A stretch of 47,385 nucleotides of DNA from an uncultured Clostridia bacterium (GTDB lineage Bacteria; Bacillota; Clostridia; Christensenellales; UBA1242), in assembly GCA_944383685.1 (NCBI GenBank), contig CALWQM010000016.1, positions 1 to 47,385 on the forward strand. The letters run 5' to 3'. Position 1 is the stretch's first letter. Each line of letters opens with the position of its first letter. The notes under the pieces are model-generated. The model was given only the letters and a program-made list of their open reading frames with translations, was not told the origin of the DNA and ran no database searches. Made by a program: the position numbers and the translations under genes. Shown here piece after piece: positions 35,460 through 42,859 of this stretch.

Positions 35460-35488
35460 TTGCACGCACGCGAAGTTTATGATATAAT
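35460..35488 (+). promoter_or_regulatory. dnaN promoter
   Basis: TTGCAC (35460-35465), 17-base spacer, TATAAT (35483-35488). It gives dnaN its own transcript downstream of the dnaA terminator. Confidence 0.65.
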
Positions 35489-35524
35489 ATTTGTAACTAA
35501 AATAAAGGGAGATGAAAAGAGAAA

Positions 35525-36625
35525 ATGTTATTAAGTTGTCATGGGGTTGAACTTTCTGATGCCTTTCTAAGCGTTAGCAAAGCTATTTCAAACAAAGTTA
35601 CAAATCCAATTTTGGAAGGTATTAAAATTACCGCAGAGGATGATACTTTAACTTTAAGCGCAACTGACACTGAACTTTCTATTGAAAGAAAGATTAAAGC
35701 AAACATCAAAACGGAAGGTGAAGCTGTTGTTCCTGGTAAGTTTATTACAGAGTTTATTAAGAAGCTTACAAATGAAATGATTGAACTTGAACTTAATGAA
35801 AAAAATCAAATGCTTATTCGTTATGATGATTCTCATAGTATCATTCAATGTTACAACGTTTTGGAATATCCTTCTTTTGAAAAGTTGGAAAGTAGTGAAT
35901 ATTTTGCAATTTCAAAAAAGGATTTAAAAACTATTATTAACAAAACCAGATTTTCTGTTGCAGTTGATGATTCAAGACCAATACTTAAAGGAGTTTTATT
36001 TGATATTGATAAAAATATTTTAAATGCAGTTGCACTTGATGGTTATAGACTTGCAAAAGTTAAAAAGAATATCCGTTCAAATCTCACAATGAGCATTGTT
36101 ATTCCTGCAAGAAGTTTGGATGAAATTTCAAGAATCTTGGATGACAGTGATGATATGATTAATGTTTATGTGGATAAGAGCACTCTTATGGTTGACTTTG
36201 GTGACACAAAAGTTACCACAAGACTTTTGGAAGGTGATTTTGTTAACTATAAACAAATTATTTCTGCAAACTATGAAACAATTTGTGTTATAAATAAAAC
36301 CCAATTTGAAGATGCGCTTGAAAGAGCTTCCTTACTTTCCAAAGTTGGGCAAGGAAATTGCGTTAAATTTGAAATCAAGGAAAAGAATCTTTGCATAACT
36401 TCAAACAGTGAAATTGGAAATGTAAAAGAAAATGTTCCTGTAAATACTTCTGGAAAAGACTTACTTATTGCTTTTAATGCAAGATATTTCATTGAAAGTT
36501 TAAGAGCAAATCAAGAAGAATTTGTTAAGATTTGTTTTAATAGTCCTGCAAATCCATGTGTCATTGTTCCTGTTGAAGGGGACGAATTTTTATACCTTAT
36601 CTTGCCAGTTCGTATGATTGGGTAA
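35525..36625 (+). CDS. dnaN: DNA polymerase III sliding clamp (beta subunit)
   Basis: This protein forms the ring that holds the replicative polymerase on DNA. The 366 residues give three similar clamp domains. Typical segments are ISNKVTNPILEGIKI, SRPILKGVLFDI, LDGYRLAKVKKN and the ending FLYLILPVRMIG. AAAGGGAG lies about 14 bases upstream of the ATG and a closer AAGAG is also present; another ATG in between is in a different frame. It has its own promoter and is followed by a terminator. recF, which usually follows, is absent here and is found on the other side of dnaA. Confidence 0.96.
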   Translation: MLLSCHGVELSDAFLSVSKAISNKVTNPILEGIKITAEDDTLTLSATDTELSIERKIKANIKTEGEAVVPGKFITEFIKKLTNEMIELELNEKNQMLIRYDDSHSIIQCYNVLEYPSFEKLESSEYFAISKKDLKTIINKTRFSVAVDDSRPILKGVLFDIDKNILNAVALDGYRLAKVKKNIRSNLTMSIVIPARSLDEISRILDDSDDMINVYVDKSTLMVDFGDTKVTTRLLEGDFVNYKQIISANYETICVINKTQFEDALERASLLSKVGQGNCVKFEIKEKNLCITSNSEIGNVKENVPVNTSGKDLLIAFNARYFIESLRANQEEFVKICFNSPANPCVIVPVEGDEFLYLILPVRMIG

Positions 36626-36663
36626 TGTTGTTACTTTCTAAGGATTTAAAATAATAAATAATC

Positions 36664-36700
36664 AAATAACCATATTTTAAGTATATATGGTTATTTTTTT
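36664..36700 (+). terminator. Terminator after dnaN
   Basis: Arms AAATAACCATAT and ATATGGTTATTT around a nine-base loop, followed by a T-run. It lies 38 bases after the dnaN stop. Confidence 0.85.
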
Positions 36701-36775
36701 ATAATAAATTTTTACATCATTTTTTGTTTTGAAAATAGTTTAATTGTTTTAAATTTGAAAAATGTCAGTTTTATT

Positions 36776-36804
36776 TTGAAAAATAAGGCTGAATATGTTA
36801 TAAC
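36776..36804 (+). promoter_or_regulatory. Promoter of the ABC exporter, probably leaderless
   Basis: TTGAAA (36776-36781), 17-base spacer, TATAAC (36799-36804). The ATG is at 36813, eight bases after the -10, so transcription should begin within about two bases of the start codon. No ribosome binding site is present. Confidence 0.65.
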
Positions 36805-36812
36805 TTGATATT

Positions 36813-38471
36813 ATGAGTTATAAAGCTAAAAAAGAGAAAAAAGGAATTTTCCAAAGTTTTAAAATTCTTTGGTCTTTTGCGGGACCTAAGGAAAAACTTT
36901 ATTGTGTGCTGATTTTGATATCCACACTTATTGTTCCATTTATCCACATTTTCACATCTTTCTTGCCATCTCTTGTGCTTTCAAGAATTATTGATGAGGA
37001 TGTTAAAATTTTGGGATTTATTAACTTATCAATGTTAAGCGATGGATGGTATTACAGTGTTGTCATTTTATCAATTCCTGTTTTATGGTTTTTTGGAATG
37101 CTTGTTTACAGGGCTATCGATATTTTTGCAAGACGTATGATGTGCATTGCAAATGAAAAAGTGCAGGAGATTTTACTTACTGAAAGAAAAAATCTAGATT
37201 TTAAAATGACCAACGGTGAGGTTCATTATATTGTTAAAAATGCGGTTGACAATATTTACAACATTATTGAACCAAGCATGTGGACTTATCTTACAAGCAT
37301 TTTAAGTTTGATTGCAATTATAATCCAACTTTTCATTTTTAATGTTTATGTTGGGCTTATGGGAATTGCATATTTTATTTTGCTGTTAGTTTGTGTGTTA
37401 CTTAGAACAAAAGTTCAAATGAAAGTTGTGGACAATATTGAAGAGATAAATGGAAAAATTGGAAATCATTTTTTAATGAGTTTAACAAATTTACCAATGA
37501 TAACAATGTTTGCTTCAAAGATGAAAGAACTTTCAGTTTTAAAAAAATTAAATAATGATTTCTACAAGGAAAATAAAAAAAGAGCAAACATATGCTTTTG
37601 GTATTGGACAATTATTATATTTGTTGAATATGGTGGCATGCTTGGTATTATTTTTTATTTGGTATTTACAAATCAACCAAACTTGGCAACAACGATAACA
37701 AGTGTTTTAACCATGCTTAATTATTTGATGAGCACTGTTGAAAACTGGGGATTTAGTTTAAATAATTTACAAGTTGCATCGATTAAACTTTACAATTTGA
37801 CAAAAATTTATCCTGAAAGAAAAGATTTAATAAAAAATGAAAGCCAAAAATTTGAATTGGAAAAAATTAATAAAATTGAAGTTAAAGATTATTTAGTTAA
37901 AGTTGAAAGTTTTGAAAAAACATATAACCAAGTTTTTGAATCTGGTAAAATTTATTTGTTAAGTGGGCAAAGTGGTGCTGGTAAGACAACATTGATTAAT
38001 GCAATTTGTGGGCTTAGAGAAATTGAAAGTGGAAATTTAATTGTGAATGGACAACAGCAAATGAGAAACCTTTACAATTTTAGAGATAAGATTGTTTATC
38101 TTTTTCAAGATTCCATTCTTTTTGACAGAAGCTTAAAAGAAAATCTTGCATATCCAGACGATGAACTTAATGATAGAGCCAATGAATTAATTGATAGATT
38201 TAATATGAAAAAATTATTAAACAGAAAAGTTGACACTTCAATTAAAAACCTTTTGTCTGGTGGAGAAAAGAAAAGAATTGATATTATAAGAACTTTAAGC
38301 AAAGATAAAGATGTCTATCTTTTTGACGAACCAACGAATGAATTAGACAGTGAAAATGTTATTAAAGTTCTTGAAGAAATCAAAAAGATTTCGGGCGAAA
38401 ATAAGCTTGTGATTGTTATTTCGCATGATGAGAGGTGTTTTGAAATTGCAGATGAGATTGTTTATTTGTAA
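36813..38471 (+). CDS. ABC exporter: fused transmembrane and ATPase domains
   Basis: A half-transporter of 552 residues that should pair with itself or a partner. The first 320 or so residues hold about six membrane helices, and the ATPase domain follows (about 370-552). Walker A is SGQSGAGKTT, the Q loop VYLFQDS, the signature LLSGGEKKR, Walker B VYLFDEPTNELDS and the switch His in ISHDERC. It looks like the multidrug and peptide exporter type, but the substrate is unknown. It is a single-gene unit between dnaN and rpmH, with a leaderless-type start and a terminator that overlaps its stop codon. Confidence 0.88.
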   Translation: MSYKAKKEKKGIFQSFKILWSFAGPKEKLYCVLILISTLIVPFIHIFTSFLPSLVLSRIIDEDVKILGFINLSMLSDGWYYSVVILSIPVLWFFGMLVYRAIDIFARRMMCIANEKVQEILLTERKNLDFKMTNGEVHYIVKNAVDNIYNIIEPSMWTYLTSILSLIAIIIQLFIFNVYVGLMGIAYFILLLVCVLLRTKVQMKVVDNIEEINGKIGNHFLMSLTNLPMITMFASKMKELSVLKKLNNDFYKENKKRANICFWYWTIIIFVEYGGMLGIIFYLVFTNQPNLATTITSVLTMLNYLMSTVENWGFSLNNLQVASIKLYNLTKIYPERKDLIKNESQKFELEKINKIEVKDYLVKVESFEKTYNQVFESGKIYLLSGQSGAGKTTLINAICGLREIESGNLIVNGQQQMRNLYNFRDKIVYLFQDSILFDRSLKENLAYPDDELNDRANELIDRFNMKKLLNRKVDTSIKNLLSGGEKKRIDIIRTLSKDKDVYLFDEPTNELDSENVIKVLEEIKKISGENKLVIVISHDERCFEIADEIVYL

Positions 38472-38485
38472 ACAATCTTTTTTTT
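38456..38485 (+). terminator. Terminator overlapping the stop codon of the ABC exporter
   Basis: Perfect nine-base arms GATTGTTTA (38456-38464) and TAAACAATC (38469-38477) with loop TTTG, then eight T. The stop codon TAA (38469-38471) is the first part of the second arm, so the last codons encode the first arm. Confidence 0.92.
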
Positions 38486-38657
38486 GTTAAAATTTAAGGG
38501 TTTTGAATAAATCTAATCGCAAGGATATCCTTTATTTTGTAAGTTTACTTATGAAAACAAAACAATTTTGATAGTGAAACTTTAAGTGTGATTGGTAAAA
38601 TAGGACAAGAATTTTGTCGAAAAGGTAAAATCACCTTTAAAAAACCGGCTTTTTATA
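38486..38657. other. Intergenic region before rpmH, no gene seen
   Basis: No start with a ribosome binding site or recognisable RNA gene is seen. The arms AAAGGT and ACCTTT near 38620-38640 can form a small hairpin, but no T-run follows on the plus strand. Confidence 0.35.
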
Positions 38658-38686
38658 GTTGACAAACTTCAAATTATAAATTATAA
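38658..38686 (+). promoter_or_regulatory. Perfect sigma-A promoter of the rpmH-rnpA-yidD-yidC operon
   Basis: TTGACA (38658-38663), 17-base spacer, TATAAT (38681-38686). A leader of about 92 bases follows, with a weak stem CTTTTAT/ATAAAAG near 38720-38745. Confidence 0.85.
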
Positions 38687-38784
38687 TATAGAGTAAACTT
38701 TTTATTTCGAGGGCGGATATGCTTTTATCTTGCTTGTCGTATAAAAGATTAAACTAATAAAATTTGCTTATAAGGAGAGAGAAA

Positions 38785-38919
38785 ATGAAAAGAACATATC
38801 AACCTAAGAAAAGAACAAGAAATAAAGTTCATGGTTTTCGTGAAAGAATGAGAACTAAGGGCGGAAGAAATGTTTTAAAGAGACGCCGTAACCGTGGCAG
38901 AAAGAAGATTGCTGCATAA
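38785..38919 (+). CDS. rpmH: 50S ribosomal protein L34
   Basis: A 44-residue basic protein that reads [18 protein letters not shown] and ends [10 protein letters not shown], the hallmark of L34. It is a component of the large ribosomal subunit. AAGGAGAG lies seven to eight bases upstream of the ATG. It is the first gene of the rpmH-rnpA-yidD-yidC operon, a widely conserved order near bacterial origins. Confidence 0.97.
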   Translation: MKRTYQPKKRTRNKVHGFRERMRTKGGRNVLKRRRNRGRKKIAA

Positions 38920-38923
38920 CTCT

Positions 38924-39253
38924 ATGCATAGACTTAAAAAGAACAAGGAATTTAATTATATTTATAAAAAAGGTGAAAGGGTTTCAACTGAACATTTCAC
39001 ACTCTTTGTTGTTAAAAGTAAATATGAAAATTATAAAATCGGTTTTTCTGTTAGCAAAAAACTTGGCAAGGCAAACAAAAGAAATAAGCTTAAAAGGCGG
39101 TTACGAGAAATAACAAGACGATATGTAAAAATTATGCCTTTTAGAAATTATGTGCTTTTGGCAAAAGAAGGGGCTCAGGAGATTGATTTTATTTTATTAA
39201 GGGAAGAGATAGTTAACTTATTTAAAAAATATGAAAAAAAGAAAGTTTTATAA
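38924..39253 (+). CDS. rnpA: Ribonuclease P protein component
   Basis: The protein subunit of RNase P, which trims the 5' end of pre-tRNAs. The 109 residues are normal. The start MHRLKKNKEFNYIYKKG is typical, as is the signature RNKLKRRLREITRRY that contacts the RNA. The ATG at 38924 is chosen because it gives the family N terminus and is four bases after the rpmH stop. The longer frame from 38894 overlaps rpmH and adds residues with no similarity. There is no strong ribosome binding site, so translation is probably coupled to rpmH. It overlaps yidD by 23 bases. Confidence 0.94.
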   Translation: MHRLKKNKEFNYIYKKGERVSTEHFTLFVVKSKYENYKIGFSVSKKLGKANKRNKLKRRLREITRRYVKIMPFRNYVLLAKEGAQEIDFILLREEIVNLFKKYEKKKVL

Positions 39254-39494
39254 GACCTTTTGTCTTATCCCAATTTTTATTTATAAATATGTTATTTCAC
39301 CTTGTTTGCCTCATAGTTGCATATTCACGCCAACTTGTTCAAATTATTTCATTGGTTGTGTTGACGAGTTTGGAGTCTTTAAAGGCGGAATTTTGGGCTT
39401 TAAAAGGCTTTTTAGATGTGTTCCGTGGCAAAAGAAAAGAGGTTACGACCCTGTGCCAATAAACATAAAAGGAGATAATATATGGATTCTTTAA
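39231..39494 (+). CDS. yidD: Membrane protein insertion efficiency factor YidD
   Basis: A small basic membrane-associated protein of 87 residues that helps YidC insert proteins. Conserved features are YKYVISPCLPHSCIFTPTCSNYF, GGILGFKRLFRCVPW and GYDPVP. It overlaps rnpA at the front and yidC at the end (13 bases), so translation of the three genes is coupled. Confidence 0.94.
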   Translation: MKKRKFYKTFCLIPIFIYKYVISPCLPHSCIFTPTCSNYFIGCVDEFGVFKGGILGFKRLFRCVPWQKKRGYDPVPINIKGDNIWIL

Positions 39495-40795
39495 TGCTCA
39501 TAGTTTTAAATGAACCATCAGGTATGTGGGAAACCATACTTGGCGCGTTTAAATCTGCCATGGGCTCATATATTTTGGCTGTAATACTTCTTGCTGTTAT
39601 TGTTAGAATTTTGTTTTCTGTTGTTGATATTTTTAATAAACGTATCAACATGAAGAACATGCAAATTAATGAAAAAATGAAGCCAGAACTTGAAGCAGTG
39701 CAAAAAAAATATGGACATGACAAAGTTCTGTTGCAGAAAAAACAAAGCGAGATTTACAAAAAGTATCAATACAGCATGGTGGGGACATGTCTTCCAATGC
39801 TTTTAGTTATGGTGCTTCAAATGGTTGTGTTTTTGACCCTTTGGACTGGCCTTCAAAATGTTTCTAACTATAACATTGTTAAATCTTATGAAAACACTAA
39901 AACGGTTTATTATAACGTTTTGATGCTTAATGAAGATGAGCAATTTACAACTTATTTAACAGACAAGATTGCAAGTGGAGAAAACTACACAATTGATGTT
40001 GACATCAATGTTGACAATAAAACAATGAACATCTATGTGTTTGATGCCAATAATGAACAAGATTTTGTTAAAGAGAATATTGTCATTACTGATACGTTAA
40101 CAAATGAAGAAATTTATAATTTAATAACAAGTTATGCTGTTGAAGAAGAACCTGAAAATCCAGAAACTCCACCTGAAAGTGAAACAACTTTGGTAGAAGG
40201 AAACAGCTTAACTGATGTAAACAAAGCAATCAAAACTCTTGCAGAAGAAGTTACTGCTGATTATTATATAGACAACATGGAAAGTTTCCTTTGGATTAAA
40301 AATATCTATAAAGCGGAATCTCCAATGACAAGCCCAGTGTTCACAAAGGAAGAAATTACCAATTATTTAAACAGTTATTACACTGACGAAGAAAAAGCCA
40401 TAGAAGAAGAACATCACTATGAAGAACAAATTTTTGACTATGTAATTGTTGGGCTTAATGAAAGAGATTTAGGTGTTAATGGTTACTTTATCCTTGTGAT
40501 TCTTGCCGTTGTTTCATCATTCTTGTCAATCTTCCTTTCAAACAAGCTTATGAAGGGAAATCAGGCAGCTGGTGGCGGAAAACTTATGTATTTCATCATG
40601 CCATTAATTTTGGGTATTTTCACTTTGATGTACACAAGTTTGTTTGCAATTTACATCATTGTTGGACAACTTGTTATGATTGCAATGGCTCCACTAAACA
40701 ATTTGATTGTTAAAAAGTGGGTGGCTGCAAGTGCTAAAAAGCAAGAACAAAAGAAAAAAGACATCATTGATGTTGATTATAGAAGAAAAGATTAA
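39482..40795 (+). CDS. yidC: Membrane protein insertase YidC, with an extra outer domain
   Basis: This insertase places proteins in the membrane alone or with SecYEG. The core helices are present: helix 1 about 28-48 with the conserved groove Arg42 (VIVRILF), the cytoplasmic helical hairpin rich in Lys/Gln (about 50-100), helix 2 about 105-125, and later helices from about 330 onward (GYFILVILAVVSSFLSIFLSN, LMYFIMPLILGIFTLMY). Between helix 2 and the conserved SFLWIKNIY (about 267) there is an extra acidic segment of about 140 residues (126-265), which should lie outside the cell. Typical Gram-positive YidC lacks it. No signal peptide or lipobox is visible. The C-terminal tail is basic. Confidence 0.92.
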   Translation: MDSLMLIVLNEPSGMWETILGAFKSAMGSYILAVILLAVIVRILFSVVDIFNKRINMKNMQINEKMKPELEAVQKKYGHDKVLLQKKQSEIYKKYQYSMVGTCLPMLLVMVLQMVVFLTLWTGLQNVSNYNIVKSYENTKTVYYNVLMLNEDEQFTTYLTDKIASGENYTIDVDINVDNKTMNIYVFDANNEQDFVKENIVITDTLTNEEIYNLITSYAVEEEPENPETPPESETTLVEGNSLTDVNKAIKTLAEEVTADYYIDNMESFLWIKNIYKAESPMTSPVFTKEEITNYLNSYYTDEEKAIEEEHHYEEQIFDYVIVGLNERDLGVNGYFILVILAVVSSFLSIFLSNKLMKGNQAAGGGKLMYFIMPLILGIFTLMYTSLFAIYIIVGQLVMIAMAPLNNLIVKKWVAASAKKQEQKKKDIIDVDYRRKD

Positions 40796-40819
40796 CAGGC
40801 ATTGCCTGTTTCTTTTTTA
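40794..40819 (+). terminator. Terminator overlapping the yidC stop codon
   Basis: Arms AACAGG (40794-40799) and CCTGTT (40805-40810) with a five-base loop and a T-rich tail. The first two bases are the last two of the stop codon TAA (40793-40795). Confidence 0.85.
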
Positions 40820-40865
40820 TTTAAAATAATAATTTATTAAACTAAATAATAGAATATTAAATAAA

Positions 40866-40907
40866 CAAAAAATAACTTAAAAATTATTTATTTAAGTTAT
40901 TTTTTTG
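40866..40907. terminator. Bidirectional terminator between yidC and the ferritin-like gene
   Basis: Arms AAATAACTTAAA and TTTAAGTTATTT around a short loop, with A-run and T-run on either side. It serves the minus-strand ferritin-like gene and backs up the yidC terminator. Confidence 0.7.
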
Positions 40908-41005
40908 CATTATATTTAGGAATTTTTAGAATTTTTATTATTTTTATTTAAATATTTTAATTTTTTTATTAAATCAATAATTTTTTTATTAATATTTAAT
41001 TAATA

Positions 41006-42262
41006 TTATTTTTTTGTGTGGACTCTGCCAACCGTTACATTATCTTCTTTTCTTGATGAAAGTTCCTTAATTGGATGAATACTATTTTGAACTCGATAAT
41101 CTTCGCCAAACCTATCAATATGTTCTTGAATAATCTTGTGAGAAGCAACATCTTTTGGATTTTTAAAAAGTTTGTTTTGATATTTGAAAAATTCTGCATT
41201 TTCAGGGACATCATTGATGTTTACATAGCCTTCCCTGTGAGCAGTGTTAAAGACAGTATCTTTTATGATGTTTCTTATATAATTTTTATTAGATTTTAAG
41301 GCAATAAGTTCTGGGAAATTTCCATTTGGTATAACTTCCTGCCAATCTTTCTTTTCATATTTTTTCAAGTTTTTGCTTGCAGCATGAAGATGGGCAATTT
41401 CCTGTTCCAAAAGCATTTCCCAAATTTTTTTAACACTTTCTTCACTTTCGTCGCAATACATTGAATAGTAAAGATAGCATTCGACATATTCATGCATTAA
41501 GCACATTTCAAACCAACTTGCTGTTGGGTCAATTAAACTGCCATAATGAGTGACATGTTGTTCTTCCACAAGTGCAATTTCTGTGTAAAGTTCTCGACCC
41601 TTTTGATTTTTGTAAAACCCACCAAGATTCATATAATAATTCATTGTCTGTTGTTCAGCTGCCGTTATGATGTTTACAGCACATTTATCAAATGGTGTTG
41701 CAGTTTTATTGCATATTGGATTTTTAACAGAATCATATGGGTGGCGGTGATGTGAAATTGTAGGCCTTGCGGGCATAATTTCAGTGTAATCTCCAACATA
41801 GTCTTCCGCCTTTGCATTCATGTCGCTTTCAAGCATGTTTGCATAACGATATAAGTGGTCAAAATCTTCCAAAAGTGCAAAATCTAGGGCGTTTTTGATG
41901 TTTTTGTCGCTGACATGTTGTGCCAAAAATGCAGTTAAATCAACAGCTAATTGCTCATAGCCAATGGTTGTTTCAAGTAAGTTTTCATCAATCGGTTTAA
42001 GTGATGAAATAAGTTTTTGCTGTTGTTGCTCATTACGGCGAATTAAAGCCATTGTTCGCCTTAAATCATTGTCATTGCAATGTCTGTGGAACTGATGACC
42101 AAACCACACAGATTCATACTCTGTTCCGTTCATAAGAATGCAGCGAACACGGGTGTAAGGGCTAGACTCCAATTTCTTATATGGTTTTGGAGCAAGTTCT
42201 TTGAAACTCATAAGGCAAGCTTCAAGTTTTTTTGGTTTTTCTTCAAATGGATTAAAATTCAT
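41006..42262 (-). CDS. Two-bundle ferritin-like diiron protein
   Basis: Two ferritin-like helical bundles can be seen. The first half has IGYEQLAVDLTAFLAQHV and LLEDFDHLYRYAN, the second ITAAEQQTMNYYMN, LVEEQHVTHYGSL, and LLEQEIAHLHAA. The repeated Glu and Glu-x2-His are the iron ligands of the family. The function may be an oxidase, iron handling or peroxide protection. There is no signal or membrane helix. The first ATG (42268) touches GGAGG directly, so the second ATG at 42262, six bases after it, is chosen; this gives 418 residues. It stands alone after a bidirectional terminator. Confidence 0.82.
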   Translation of the reverse strand: MNFNPFEEKPKKLEACLMSFKELAPKPYKKLESSPYTRVRCILMNGTEYESVWFGHQFHRHCNDNDLRRTMALIRRNEQQQQKLISSLKPIDENLLETTIGYEQLAVDLTAFLAQHVSDKNIKNALDFALLEDFDHLYRYANMLESDMNAKAEDYVGDYTEIMPARPTISHHRHPYDSVKNPICNKTATPFDKCAVNIITAAEQQTMNYYMNLGGFYKNQKGRELYTEIALVEEQHVTHYGSLIDPTASWFEMCLMHEYVECYLYYSMYCDESEESVKKIWEMLLEQEIAHLHAASKNLKKYEKKDWQEVIPNGNFPELIALKSNKNYIRNIIKDTVFNTAHREGYVNINDVPENAEFFKYQNKLFKNPKDVASHKIIQEHIDRFGEDYRVQNSIHPIKELSSRKEDNVTVGRVHTKK

Positions 42263-42309
42263 AAACATCCTCCATAATTATTTTACCCCAAAAAACTTAT
42301 AATATAATT

Positions 42310-42345
42310 AAAAAAAATAAGAGTAAAATTTTACTTACTCTTATT
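42310..42345 (-). terminator. Terminator overlapping the stop codon of the HAD gene
   Basis: On the minus strand AATAAGAGTAA pairs with TTACTCTTATT around an eight-base loop and is followed by a T-run (A-run at 42310-42317 on the plus strand). The stop codon TAA (42341-42343) lies within the first arm. Confidence 0.85.
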
Positions 42346-42859
42346 TATATTTTTTCTTTAAAAACTTAATTTGTAAACTATTGGCAAATAAAAAAGCGTT
42401 ATTCCAAATATTATAAAGATTTTTCTTTTTATTAAAATTCTTTGAAGCTATTGTGTAACCTATTCTAACAAAATTGTCATAATGACTATTTTCACATTTT
42501 AATAGCCATTCATAATCTTCTTTTGATGTTTTTTTAATCATCTTATAAAACATTTTAGCTGCGACTTCTTCGATGTTTGAAAGATTTTTATAGTCTAATC
42601 TACAAATTTTTTCAAATTTTGTTTGTATCATCTGTTGCATAGGATAAATAAATTCTTCAAAGTTTTTAATATCGTTTATTTGTGTGTCATATATTACTTT
42701 AATTTCTCCATTTTCCAGTTTATAGCCTTCAATACGATTATGGTTTGCGCGACAAATTTGTTCATAATCATACATTTTGTGATGAAAGATATTTTGAGCA
42801 AATTGAGTTGAACCTTTTTGATAAAGTAAACCACGTTTTAGCGAATTCCCCCCCCGCAT
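42341..42859 (-). CDS. C-terminal part of the HAD-domain gene, out of phase
   Basis: This frame holds the last 165 or so residues of the gene that starts at 44202. It begins within the G-run at 42848-42855 and reads NSLKRGLLYQKGS onward. YEQICRANHNRIEGYKLENGE resembles the matching segment after the VDVGWKGTMQDF motif in related HAD/glycan proteins. If the run had nine G rather than eight, the two frames would read through. The ATG in this frame (42857-42859) is only a chance start, with no ribosome binding site. It is therefore not a separate gene. A terminator overlaps the stop. Confidence 0.8.
   Translation of the reverse strand: MRGGNSLKRGLLYQKGSTQFAQNIFHHKMYDYEQICRANHNRIEGYKLENGEIKVIYDTQINDIKNFEEFIYPMQQMIQTKFEKICRLDYKNLSNIEEVAAKMFYKMIKKTSKEDYEWLLKCENSHYDNFVRIGYTIASKNFNKKKNLYNIWNNAFLFANSLQIKFLKKKYK

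Noticed and set aside
38894..38923. Longer rnpA frame overlapping rpmH
   Set aside because: The added residues do not match RnpA; the ATG at 38924 gives the family N terminus.
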